The notes beneath the pieces are model-generated. The model did not search any database. It had not been told where the DNA came from and saw only the letters and a program-made list of their open reading frames with translations. This document shows positions 1 to 51,025 of a DNA stretch of 64,000 bases, piece after piece (position 1 is the first letter of the stretch; each line of letters opens with the position of its first letter). This stretch comes from Molanna angustata. Lineage: Eukaryota > Arthropoda > Insecta > Trichoptera > Molannidae. The stretch is from contig OY754978.1 in assembly GCA_963576475.1 (NCBI GenBank), positions 6,026,629 to 6,090,628 of the forward strand, written 5' to 3'. The translations under genes and the position numbers were made by a program.

Positions 1-168
1 TTCTTGAAAAATTTATGACTCATTTTGATAATTAATACAACTCGCTCACGTGAGTCGCATTAATAACTACATACAAACCAAATCGACAGTTGGATTATAT
101 CCATAACTTTTTAAAAAACAATGTCTTCTTTCAGTTTATAATAAATATGTTTCAATTGTAATGTTTAG

Positions 169-19332
<19,164 letters not shown>

Positions 19333-20442
19333 CTATAATAGACAATATTCAAGAATCTCTCTAGTTAAATAATTATACCCGTATTCCTCTCTGCTTACCA
19401 ATTTATAATATACATATTTGAATCACTTATTGGTCTTCACTAGTGGTATGTGCTTGCTTTTCATCAGTATTTCCAAGGCGATTATTGCTATACAATGCTA
19501 CACTGTGTTTCATCAAGGCTAATCTTCATAATATCTTTACTATGGCAACATTGGATATTGACAAAGTCAAAAAAAAAATATTTGGCTGTTAATATTTGTA
19601 ATTCTCGGCACAATTTATTTAATTGAATACTTTGGAGTTACATTTTAATATTTTTTGTATTTATGCCTTACACAAAAATGTGTGTTCTTTGTACAGTTTA
19701 ATTGAATTTATATTGATAGGCATTTTTATGTATAGTGCCATTTAATGAATTAAGATCATTTGAAGGGCGCTGATAATTCAGTATTGTGCTGCTCTACGAA
19801 ACAATGCTATTTTCATTCCTTGAGTGAAAGTGCTCTTGCCTTGAGCACTGCAGTCATCTGGAGACAGTGCATCCCGCTTAATAGGACCACTCACAATACC
19901 AAAGCATTCATGAAGTTAGTAATAGTTTTCTATTGACAACATTTCTTCTCAATTGTGTTAAATCTTTTGACCTGAAAAATTATTTGCAATCTTGCGTTAA
20001 AATTCCGTATTAGTGGAAATGTATTGCACGAAACTGTTTCAAAAATTGTAAATATTAAAATAAATTTTAACTCTTGTCATAGGATTCAGTGTTGCCAATA
20101 CAGTAATATTTTTTTTTTTTATCAATTATTAAAATATCTACAAGAAGTGATTCAAATTCTTCTCTACTTATATTTATTATGGTTTAATACACCTACTAAT
20201 AAGTTTAAGATTGTGTTCATTACCCAAAAAAAGGGTATAACATATAAAGGACGTTGATACGAAGTGGTATTCTGTGATTTTTCTCCTATTGCCTGTTACG
20301 CAACATTAATAACAAAAGCGTTTCCATAAATTTTCGTCACTCTCTCTTATATCTAGTCCAAACTCAAATCAATTATCATTGTTATGTAATAAAATTTGTA
20401 TAATGTGTAATTATTTAGATATAATGTATTACTTAAAATAAA
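19333..20442 (+). other. FEM1B: Probable FEM1 3'UTR
   Basis: Non-coding sequence after the stop codon. Candidate AATAAA polyadenylation signals at 20059-20064 and 20437-20442. The 3' end is not otherwise defined by sequence; the assignment is an inference. Confidence 0.45.
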
Positions 20443-20879
20443 CAATAATAAATGTAACAATTTGATAATTAATGTAGTGTATAAAATTCTAATTTACAAT
20501 GGTAAATATTTTCAGTGCTTTTTTCATACACGTATTTTAATTATTTCCTTTGTAAAAAAATATCATTTATTTATTTATTTATGTATTATTTACTCTACAA
20601 TTTTTTTCATTGTATTTTATGATGACCTAGTTTTAACTATTGTTAAACAGTGCAATGTTACCAACTCGGGAATTGATCTTGTGAATCCTGACAAACATTA
20701 TTGTGCGGTGCAGGGAGGGGGACAGAGGCAGCGTGTAGTACATCGTCCCTTCAACCCGCTGCCGCCTGCGCCATCGGCTTCTCGTCACCGACATTATAAT
20801 TTTAATAAAACCAATGTTACTTACCGATATACTGACAAATTTTGAATGGGAAAATTGTTTAGCATTAATGAAATGAACT

Positions 20880-22330
20880 TAGCTGTTGAATATTTTTACT
20901 ACGGATTATACGGCATTTAAATTGTTTGCGTCCTTATTAAACAACGAAACCCTCGTAGGAACTATCCATCTTGGTATAGGTACTAATAAAAGGAAGAGTA
21001 TCGTTTATGATACAAAATTCTCGCATTATGAGGGGCTGTGTAGCTTTTGTAAAGAAGTTAAAAAATTGATACGTAACATCTACGACGACTACTTACGAAA
21101 AATAGACCTGAAATCAAATATTAATGCACATTGGAATTTCATAAAAATTCAAAAGACAGGAGACAAAGGAAACCTTAGTTGAGAATTGGCGATGAAGTTA
21201 TCTCAGAGGGAAATGAGACAGCGAATACGTTTTCGCAGTACTTTTTCGGTATATAAACAAACATCACCTAACCTTGACGTTCATAAAATAAACAATGATC
21301 TGTTGGGTAACGCAGGAGCAATAAGTCTATATGAAATATCTTCAGGCACTATTGAACTGTGTATTAAAGAACTGGCTACCAAGAAATCGATCAGTTCTGA
21401 TGGTATCCCAGTAAACATAGTTAAATCTCGTGTTGAATCTTTTATAATGCCACTGCATTATTTATTTAACCTAATTTTACCGACCCAAGTTTTTCCCACT
21501 TGCTAGAAGAGGACAAAGATTACCCCAATGCATAAGTTTGATGACAATATGGACGTAAAGAACTATAGGCCGATATCTATCACCTCCAAAATTTTCGAAA
21601 TGTGAATTATAAGAATATTTTCCCTTGGATACTTAGAGGTTACCAACATGAATTTCTACCAAAAAGATCAACAGAATTGAACCTGATCACATTTTCTGGA
21701 TACGTTTACATTAATCTCAACGCGTTTTTACAGACAGATTTAGTCTATACTGATTTTGCCAAAGCCTTTGACAGTGTAGTTAATGACATTTTGTTTCAAT
21801 AATTGCATGACTTTGGATTCCATAACTCCTGTCATTTTTCGCTTCTTGCCTTGAAAATCGGATACTATACGTAACTGTGGGTCAGGGGGGTTACTCATGA
21901 CACATTCTTACTACGTTCTTAGCTTGCCTTGATCTTAAAAATGTATAAATTAGTACTCGATTATAATCCAATATTAATCTTTCTCTACATTTAATCATGA
22001 AAATTTGTTGATATCAACGTTTACTATGGAATTGTCATGAATTGTTGTATTATTTAATTACATAATTTAACCTCAAAGATTGATATAGTCTGAAGCTGAT
22101 CTTAATTTTATTGTAATCAACTTCATGAGCAGCCCATTTCTGTTCCCCGTAATTCCAATCTTATTCTGGGATTCCTCAGGGATATAATCTAGGCTCACTG
22201 TTGTTTTTGTTGTTTATTGGTGACATACACAATGTCATTCAACACTGTCTTTGTTGACTCTATGCTGACTTGAAGATTTCTTGTCTGCCAAAGCTGTGGA
22301 TGATTGGTTAAAATTTCAGTGTGATATTGA
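20880..22330 (+). pseudogene. Decayed non-LTR reverse transcriptase (CR1/Jockey-like)
   Basis: RT blocks appear in order across several frames: IKELATKKSISSDGIPVNIV (fingers), MDVKNYRPISITSKIFE, HEFLPKRSTELNLI, TDFAKAFDSVVNDILF (motif A, catalytic Asp retained), SGIPQGYNLGSLLFLLFIGD (motif B region), and LYADLKI where YADD is expected. Many stops and frameshifts. The second catalytic pair is degraded (YADL). Lies between FEM1 and muskelin on the same strand; a dead insertion. Confidence 0.85.
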
Positions 22331-22619
22331 TACAATAACTATGCCTCCTGAGATGACAAAGTCCAGAGGTGGTCTTCCGGGCAGACTGCAACCAGAGGGG
22401 ATTTGCAACTGCTATATATGCAAGTCTATCACTCTATTTTGGCTACGTGGTCCCTCCAATGTCTTCTTCTGGATCTACTCCACCGGACATGTCCTCTATT
22501 CCACATGTTTTTCTTATTTCAACTGGTGAGGTTTAAAGTTGTCAATTATATTATAGATGTTGTTCAGCAATTCAATAAGATAATGAACAGGTGTCACACT
22601 ATAGCTGTTGTGTGAGAAG

Positions 22620-25600
22620 AAAAAAAAAGATTCAGTAAATATGCAGTGACATTGCATTTTCAATATAGTATATTGTATTTTATACATGTGTATATTGTGT
22701 ATAATTGTTGTGCAATATTTACAGTTATCCATGTTTCATATAAATTCAATTACATATATTAATATTTTATACTTAATTTTGTAACATGATCATTTTGAAA
22801 AATTCCCTTTTCTTACAATGATTATTTTTAAATATTGTTTGAAATTAGAAAACATATCTTTCTTTTGTGATATCTATGATTTTTATGAGAAATCATTAGG
22901 GCCTAATTATTGTAGATATTCAAATCCTGACTTGTCATTGTATAATTATATCAAACTTTGTAGATAATTTTTTTCCGTTTGATGAACTTTTTAAAATATT
23001 TTATTACTTATGTAATATAATAAAATTGTAAGACTGTTTATAATTGTGTTTGTAAATTTATTTAATAAATATCATTATTAATAATACCTTATATTTAAAT
23101 GGTATTTTTATTTCTTATTAATGTTGTTTATACTAAATTAATGTTGTTAAAATATATTGGTTGATGACACGCATATTTTAAATCAATACTAAAGCTTGTC
23201 TATATATTTTATATGTGGTGCTATATCTAATCAAATAATATTTTATTCAATAAATAATTTGACTCATTTTTGGTCACCCCTGTCCATTGGTCCCCAATAT
23301 AAATCACGAAAAATGCCTTTTTTGTATGGGATTGTATGCCATGACCTTAACCAAATGTCAGAAAAAAGTTGTTTCTCATGACGTTAGATGTTACAACTTT
23401 GCTAATGGGCAAGAGCTTTTTTAAATGGTAAACCCATATTTCATTGTGGTATAACATAATATTAACCAGAGACAATTTTTAATAATTTTCCTGTTTCAAT
23501 TGTCTGTTGAATGAATACGTCATTGATGATTGTGGGTCTAATTCATTGAATTAATCCTGAAATGTGGATTAATTCAAATAACTTGATCACAAAATTTATT
23601 ACTGAATTAAGCAGTTTCAATAACTTTTTATGAATCATTTGTTGAATTTTCAAAAAAACAGGAACAGCTGTTGTAACTGAAGACGGAAAAATTCAAACAG
23701 ATATGTTATTACAGTTCAATACAAAAATCATCTTCACACAGCGTGGTAAAAAGAATACTGAGTGTTAAAAATATTTTTTTTATGATTAAAAAATATTTTC
23801 GTTGTGTGTTTCTGTCTCCGAGAGACGCCTTTTCTGGAGCCATACGTTTCACTTAAAGTGAGGAGTGTGCAAAAGAAGAAAAAAAATGTATAATGTATGT
23901 GAAACAAAGTCAAATGAATTAATTATTTTTAACCAATTTGAAGGTTGGTTTCTTGTTGAATGAAATATATTTCATTCATATTAATTTTATCCATAGGTAC
24001 ATATTTCTGCATTTTTTCTTAATTTCAATAAATAATCGAATGCTCAAATTAATTGTATATGACTAATTTAAAAAGATGTAATGTGCAAATGTATAGATTG
24101 TTTAAAATTAATTAATAAAAAGTGCAATATAATGTACATATTTATAAAAAAATTACAAGTATTAAATTTCTGTCTGCAATGTAGATCTGTATGTATATAT
24201 TATAGATAATATAAAAAAATATATTTTAAGACTGGCAAATGGTGAATTGTCATTGGACAAATTAGCCGAAATATCTACATTATAAAATAAAATGTCTTAA
24301 TATTGTTGATTTTAGTTTCATTTCATAATGTTACCCTCTTTACTCATTTCCTCATTCTTTTCCTTTTTATAATAAACTTATCCAGGAAGAATATCTTAAT
24401 TGTTTCTCATATTAATTTCGAATAAAAGAATTTGCTCAATTCATATAAAAATACAGAAACTGGCGAAAGTTATATTGCCCCTTAAGAGATACTTGTATTT
24501 AGTAAAGAATACCTTTTACTTATGTTTATACCTACTCATACATCAACTAGAGAAGATATGATTTCAGCTATATATCAATCCCAACAGGCGGAATGATTTG
24601 ACATATTGGTACTGAAGATTTTTTCACGAAGATCCTGTCACCATGAAATATTTTTTTCTTCTTCCCCCACAACCACAATGATGTGCCTTTCGAGCTGATA
24701 GGAGGTAGCATCAATGTTTATTCAATGAAAATGTGTGTTGCACGAAACCGGTTGCAGGTGGTATTCATGAAAAATAAGAGTGGAATAATTAAAAAGTTGG
24801 TTTTATTTTTAACGAGGTCTACTTTATTTATATGCAGATATTTTTTTATAAAAATTAAAAAAAATAAATAATCAGTAATTAATGTATTTAGACATCATTC
24901 CTTTATTTATAATATTTTCTTGTAATATTTTTTTACAAAGAATTAAGATATTATTATCTTAAAATATTATTTTTTTTTATTTATAAGATATTAGCTTTTG
25001 TTTTTTTATCGATTACTGAAGAAAAAAATGAATTGAGTTTGGTATAAAACTTTAACATTTGAACTTTGTACCTTAAATTTAGAAAATATTTCCATTATCT
25101 ATGTAATTTTCTCCAACCATTAAAAAATATTCATAGATTCATATCATAGAAAAGAGAACTTATTCATATTCACGCCGGTGGCACTCTATTGGTAGCACTG
25201 GTTTTACTTTACGCTTACATCTCCAAAGGTGGCGCTATTTATTTTTTTTTATGTTGGTATTTTTGAAAATGCAATGTAAAATTTTCAGACCTTCAGCATA
25301 CTTCAGTTGTGTTTTGTTGTTTGTTGTGACGCGAAACATTTTGATCCTTTAAAATCTTGAAGTAAACCAGATAATAAATATAACACGTGTGATTTTGTAA
25401 AATTCTTGTTGTTTTCGGTGTTCATCTACATTCACACTATCACGCCATGTGATGGTGATGGTGTTAATCTATTGCCAGCTTTTTGTGTTTTTCGATTATC
25501 TTCGCAAGATGGCTGACAAGTTTTGTTGTTTTGAATAAATTGTCAAGTGAAATACGGCGAAGTGAAGTTATATAGTTTTCCGAAAATCAGTATTAAATCT

Positions 25601-25993
25601 TTCTTTGTGGAAAATAAATTTAAAAAACCTAATAATCTACAATGCACATTTTATTTAGAACAATGTATTTTATGAATTATGACATGATTTTTGAAATATT
25701 GCAAATAAAATTCATCACATGTGTTTTTTTTAATAAATAAAGATTGAAAAATGGTTATTTTTTATTTAAGTTATCCTTGAATCCATTCCTCAAAGCTGGA
25801 AACATTTTAAAATGTAAATTTAAATTTGCCGTGGACCGGTCGCATATTCATTGCCCCTATAGCGGAGATGCGAGAAACCTTATGATTATCCGGTTACAGC
25901 TTCTATGTATTGAGTGACACATCTGAAGTATACTGAAAGTTTACTTCCATATTATCTGTGTTCATATTTATCTCTGACTTTCTATGAGGAAGT
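22620..25993. other. Intergenic region upstream of muskelin
   Basis: Very AT-rich with long A and T runs (for example 23030-24300, 24840-25020). No gene, TIR pair or tandem array recognised. The last ~800 bases should include the muskelin promoter and 5'UTR, but no TATA box or clear initiator stands out. A less AT-rich patch with GGTGGCACTC and GGTGGCGCTA lies at 25170-25235. Confidence 0.5.
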
Positions 25994-45939
<19,946 letters not shown>

Positions 45940-46290
45940 CTTGAACAAAGAGTCCAGCACCTGAAATGTTAGCAGCAAACTTCTTGAGTACATTGTGTGA
46001 GGAGTGCAGAGTGTAAATGCGTTTATTTGCTTTTGCGCGTTGATATTTGTGCAAATCGCTCCACTCCGCAAAGAATATACTACAGTTATTTACTGGAAAC
46101 TATCGTCAATTTCATTTAATAATACCTTTCATATTTTTGTGTTGGTAAGCTTGTGTAGTCATCACTTTGATCAATATGTTTGATCAATCATTTATATTTT
46201 TTTTACAGAGTTCATAAATTTTGAATAATTTTGCTGATCTACGAATTAGCAAAGACTTTGCTTTTATAAATATATTTAAAACTGATTATA
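45940..46290 (+). other. MKLN1: Muskelin 3'UTR region
   Basis: Sequence after the stop codon; no canonical AATAAA in the first few hundred bases, so the transcript end is unknown. ATTAAA occurs near 46588. Confidence 0.4.
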
Positions 46291-46465
46291 TTGTTTTTGG
46301 GGGTATGTCAAAAAACCACTATTATTAATCTTACTTTGTCGCAAATACTTCAGAATCAATTTATCCAACTAAGTGTGATGTAAATATTCCCACATCTGGC
46401 AAGTCTAACAACACTAAAAAAATCTTACCATTGTAAATATAAAAAAGGAGTTGCTAAATATAACT
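46290..46465 (-). mobile_element. Fragment of the TA-flanked DNA element family
   Basis: Reverse complement contains ATGGTAAGATTTTTTTAGTG, CTTGCCAGATGTGGGAATAT and CAAAGTAAGATTAATAATAG, matching 6810-6965 and 12440-12560. Confidence 0.7.
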
Positions 46466-46859
46466 TTAATACCTTCCGGATGCTCTTCTTCATTGCTGGT
46501 CAGACATCTTATTATTAGGTGAAGAGACTACTCGTCCATACAAGACTAACCTATGAAAACGCAGGTAGGTTCTGTATTAACCAAAAATTAAATATATAAT
46601 TGTATTTCAATTGCCATAATTGTTTTAAATAATAATATGTTACTGTATTACCACTGCTCAGTTGAAACAGAACTGAATATATAGGATAGAATTGTTGTGA
46701 ATATATTACTGATGTGAGTTGTACATTGTAGGTTTATCAAATCTGGATTGAAATATGAAAGGATGTAATTGACTTATACTTTACGTAAATTTTTCCTTAT
46801 TGTGTACTTGATTTTAAAATACATGTACATGTAGGACAGTGACTAGGCTATCCCGCTCC

Positions 46860-47470
46860 AGAATACAGTAGCCGTAACAGCATTGTAATTGACCATCATC
46901 AGGTCTTCTGTATCGCACCTCACTGGCATGTCTCGTGCTTGTCAGTCTGTATCTCGCTGCAATTGCAGGAGACATCCTCTTCCACCCTTATACCTCACCT
47001 GAGCATGTTCTTTTTGCACTCGGTGATACCGATGCATAATCTATTAAGTGTCTTCTATTTCAGGTAGGGTAGTTGGTGTCCTGGTCCCAAACATTTCGAA
47101 AGGGCAACTTGATCTCCACCGTATTGTGCTTGCCAAAGATCTTTGCCCGATCTGGTGGTAATTCTGGGGATGTAATTCTAAGGAAGCTTTTACATGTTTT
47201 TATCTTGCTACCGGTGCTTTGTGACCAAACAAAGGATGTCTCGGGTCTGTTTCCTGTTTATGTCTCTCTGCATTCGCAGCGACCTCCCTCCTGATGTTCA
47301 GAGGGGCAATGCCTATCTTCTTCTCTGTGTGCCGTATTAGGTCCCCCCGACGTTGGCTATCACTCTGGAGAACGCCTCTCTGTGTTGCGCCATTCGGACC
47401 AGCTCTCCTACCTGCGTTATTCCAGTCCACTGTCGGATATTGCCCAGCCAAGACATCTACCTTCTCCCAA
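46860..47470 (-). pseudogene. LINE C-terminal remnants
   Basis: Reverse strand: KTLNRLCIGITECKKNMLR, stop, GIRVEEDVSCNCSEIQTD (46930-47055), the same block as at 31540-32050 and 57937-58173. Separately, ELVRMAQHREAFSRVIANVG (47345-47415), a common LINE terminal motif. Frames are broken. Confidence 0.6.
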
Positions 47471-47709
47471 CTCCACGACGACCCTCAATCTTGCCCTGTA
47501 TTATCAGCAATGCCTATGATCGCGTATATTTCACTTATCCGAGTGGGTTGTAAACATCCAGATATTGTACGTCCCGTCTCATTGATGGCAACATCCACAT
47601 GTTTAGCTAGGGCGAAGAGAACCACACAGATCTGTATATTCGGCTGCAGAGAAACCCACTCCGAGGGTGGAAGTGCATGGAGTGGACGGTTGTGCTCCCC
47701 AGGTTGACT

Positions 47710-49002
47710 CTGTCAACTTTTTGATGATACTATTTCTGCTATATATATTCTGCTTAGTATTTAAGCAGTGGTCCTTATGACAGTTTGCGATCTAATGTCG
47801 CACCCAGGTATCCCAGATCGTTCACCCCTCCCTGTCATGCTCCTAGAGTTTCCTAGAGGCTTCTGTATTACTCAGGTGGATTGCACAAATTCGAGTCTAT
47901 TGATAGGAAAAATTCTTAGGAGTGGACCAAAATGTAAATGAAAGAATTTAAAAATGCTTTTATAGTTTTGTTGAATACATCCTAATTAGATTCAGGGATA
48001 TTTCAGATCAATGAGGATGTTTTTAATTGGCAGACACTTGAAAAACGATTTGATATAATACACTTAAAGAATTCTTTGAATAAGTATTCGTGTGATTTCG
48101 AAAGGGTAGGTTTGTGATTTGCCTAACATCCGATTTGAGAAATGTGTATGCAATTGCAGACTGTTAATAGTACACTAAGGAAAGGAATTAGGGAAGAGTG
48201 AATAGGTGCAGGCGCCTACAGTACTGATTAATATTGAAGAAATACTATAAATTAATATTAATAAAAATACAATCAATGACTAATTATATCTGCCAGATTC
48301 TATTTTAACTTTAGTGGGAACACTTGTTTTGAATTTTATTAATTTTCATTACCAAAATGACTTTTTTAATGGAGTTAGCTTATTATTCAAATAAAAATAC
48401 AAGTACTCGGTTATGTCATATATGCTTAGTTAGATTATTGACGCATTTCGTGAAAAGCACATCCTCAGAATAATACTCTACAAGGTCGAAACTACATAAT
48501 CAATAATCATATTAAACCAATTCCATAAAACCATGTACGTTTACTTTTATTTAAATAATAATAATCAACGCGTTTTGTGCAAGGTACATTATCGAAATAT
48601 ACAAGAATGAAACTAGTGGTTATAAATAAATAAATATGCATTCACAAAGAGGTTAATTTATAAAAATGTCATTCAACAATTTTCAATAAAAGGTCAGAGA
48701 TCATTATTTACACCACTTCTCAATTGTGTTGTCTTTCAATGAAAATATAACCTAATAAGAGACATGTATGATAAATGAAATTTGACATTTAAAACACCCG
48801 ATGTAGCGTTCAGATTGAAACGCCGCTCGAAAGCGTTCAGTGAGATTGGTGTGAAAATCGTTAAAATCTGCAACTTCAGGTACATTGGATGCCCGACGTC
48901 GAGCGTTGAATCTGAACACAACCCTGACGATGTGCCTTGCACGAAACGCGTCGATAATCTATTAAATTTAAAAGAACGAAATCCAAGTATTTTATATTCA
49001 TA
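47710..49002. other. Intergenic, no gene recognised
   Basis: Mostly AT-rich. Contains related motifs GACGCATTTCGTG (48440), CAACGCGTTTTGTGCAAGG (48567) and, inverted, CCTTGCACGAAACGCG (48934), with a similar TTGCACGAAACCGG at 24740. Probably old dispersed repeats. Confidence 0.5.
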
Positions 49003-49534
49003 GGGCCGGTATTACAGTCTCAGTTAAGAGCTAAACTCAAGTTTTACAAAAATATAGCATATTACAGTGTCCGTTTAGGCCTAATCTTCCCTTAAATACA
49101 TCACTAAAACGACAATTATTTAATTCAACGTTTCTGGCGGAGAAGTACTTAACGGTGAGTCAACTGTCATTTCATGACTCTTTGCTAGGCAACGAGTGTA
49201 GTTTCAGTGTTCTATCACTAGAGGCGTTAGTTGTATCGACGGTGGCACCACACAACAAAACAAACTGACAGCCATATTGAAACGAACATGGGCATTTAAA
49301 AGCATTATTTTGGTGAAAAAAATTAAATTTACCATGTTGGATAGTAAAACAATAGTATTTCAAGTCGTAGCGTCCCGTTTTGTAGTTCGTATTATTTGAG
49401 GTAATTTAAAATTTGACAGATAATAACCACAGAAAGTATTGCACTGTAATACAGAAATGGATTCAATCACCCCTTAACATTAATCTTGAATTTAACAAAC
49501 TCAATGAGTTGAGGGCCGACTGTAATACCGGCCC
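49003..49534. mobile_element. TIR MITE (PIF/Harbinger-like), copy 2
   Basis: Same ends as 4443-5010 (GGGCCGGTATTACAGTC and its reverse), 532 bp, ATA on both sides. Differs by point changes and a deletion of about 40 bp near 49430. Confidence 0.87.
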
Positions 49535-50019
49535 ATAATATATCTACATGCAATGGAGAATGGAATCAAGAATTGTCATCGATAAACTAAATTTAGTTAA
49601 TAATAATTGGTTGAAAACTTTAATAATTACCTTAGTTTCCGTGTGAGTGCAGTACACAAAATACATCATGATCCTTTTTTGCTAGTCTGCTTAACTTAAG
49701 GTTTTATTTTTGATATTGTGACTTTGTCGCTATGTTGAAGTTCAATATGAATGTTGCTTTAAGTCAGATGTATCTAATATTGTAGTGCCATGTGGCAGTA
49801 AATTATTTTTCTATTTATCATATGGCACTGACTGTTGTATCAATACTGGATTGTGATTTATGGTTCGGTTTCAATTAATCTATTTCAAATTATTAATGTG
49901 ATGTAATTTGTTATGAAATGTAAATTGTAAATTTATTATAAACAAATATGTAGACTAATTAAAGTTACTGAGAAATTACACTTTACTTCTTTCATCGATA
50001 TTGATATTTTCTATTGATT

Positions 50020-50130
50020 TTTGACGATATCGTAAGTCTCCAGAAAGTGGCAACTTTATATTGGGTGCGTGTTCAATTAATATATGATATATTACTTCTT
50101 AACTACCCAAGAAGTGATAAAAATAAATAA
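50020..50130 (+). mobile_element. SINE family B tail fragment
   Basis: GTCTCCAGAAAGTGGCAACT, TATTGGGTGCGTGTTCAATT, ACTACCCAAGAAGTGATAAA and AAATAAATAAA match the 3' half of the family B copies read on their own strand. Confidence 0.75.
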
Positions 50131-50190
50131 AATAGAAATGCTATTAAATTCAATTTTTTTTTATGAATCTCAACAGAGGCAAAATTAAGT

Positions 50191-50439
50191 GAAGACACAA
50201 GTGGATGAAGGTGTTAAGTCGCAAAATTTCAATTTTCTACTTTTTTGTGCAGATGAAGGTTTTAAGTGCCGCTCTTTCATATGACACAAATAACAACGTG
50301 AAAAAAGTATCCTAAATGCGTTTTTCACAGTGGATGAAGGTGTTATGTAACAAAAGCCCAATATGTGTTCAAAACTTTAAACCCAAATATCTCAGCTTCA
50401 TAAATTTGTAAGTTAACACCTTCATCCACTTGTGTCTTC
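50191..50439. mobile_element. Small TIR element (about 250 bp)
   Basis: GAAGACACAAGTGGATGAAG plus GTGTTAA at the left is perfectly inverted at the right end (TTAACACCTTCATCCACTTG plus TGTCTTC). Internal partial copies of GATGAAGGTGTTA occur near 50252 and 50331. No target duplication could be fixed. Confidence 0.75.
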
Positions 50440-50475
50440 AAGTGTTTTTCATTTAAAAGTGCACTATAATAATAA

Positions 50476-50665
50476 TAATAATAATAATGAACACTTCCTT
50501 GCACCCTGCGCAAGTGGCGAGTTTATTTCCGTATGGCAATTTCTTCCAACTAACCAGTGTTTCCAGCCCAGAGGAGCAATATTTGCGTGAGAAATGAATT
50601 TAAATAAATTTCTCCTCTGCTGGGAATCGAACCCAGGACGCCCGCACAGAAACCGAACGGCTTAT
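50476..50665 (-). mobile_element. SINE family A, near full length
   Basis: Reverse of 17088-17285: ACACTTCCTTGCACCCTGCG (tail), GGCAATTTCTTCCAACTAAC, and TGGGAATCGAACCCAGGACG (B box, reversed). Confidence 0.87.
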
Positions 50666-51025
50666 GTTGGTATGATTGCATTTGGTGTTGTTGGAAACAG
50701 GATATTTCCTACAACTAGGGATTTTTTCTTTTGTAATATTTGTTAAAGTTTTTTTCTGATAAATCATTATTAAACAAGTTTTTTTTTGTTTAAAATAATT
50801 ATAGAAGACATGTATCATTTTATCATATTTAACTCAGATTGTTTTCTTTTAAAATTTATTTTATAGTTTTAAATATGAGATTAGAGGAACTTTATATAAA
50901 ACACCTCTTCTTCTTCTTCTTCTTCTTTTGCTTACATGGCATTCCACCCAATCATTAGGATGATTTCTGCCAGTTTCAAAAAATTTTTATTGAATTATTT
51001 AAGAAGTAAAGGTTATTTTATTGCA

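Noticed and set aside
20462..20845. 127-codon + strand frame after FEM1
   Set aside because: Composition is that of AT-rich non-coding DNA, and no family resemblance was seen; lies at the end of the probable 3'UTR.
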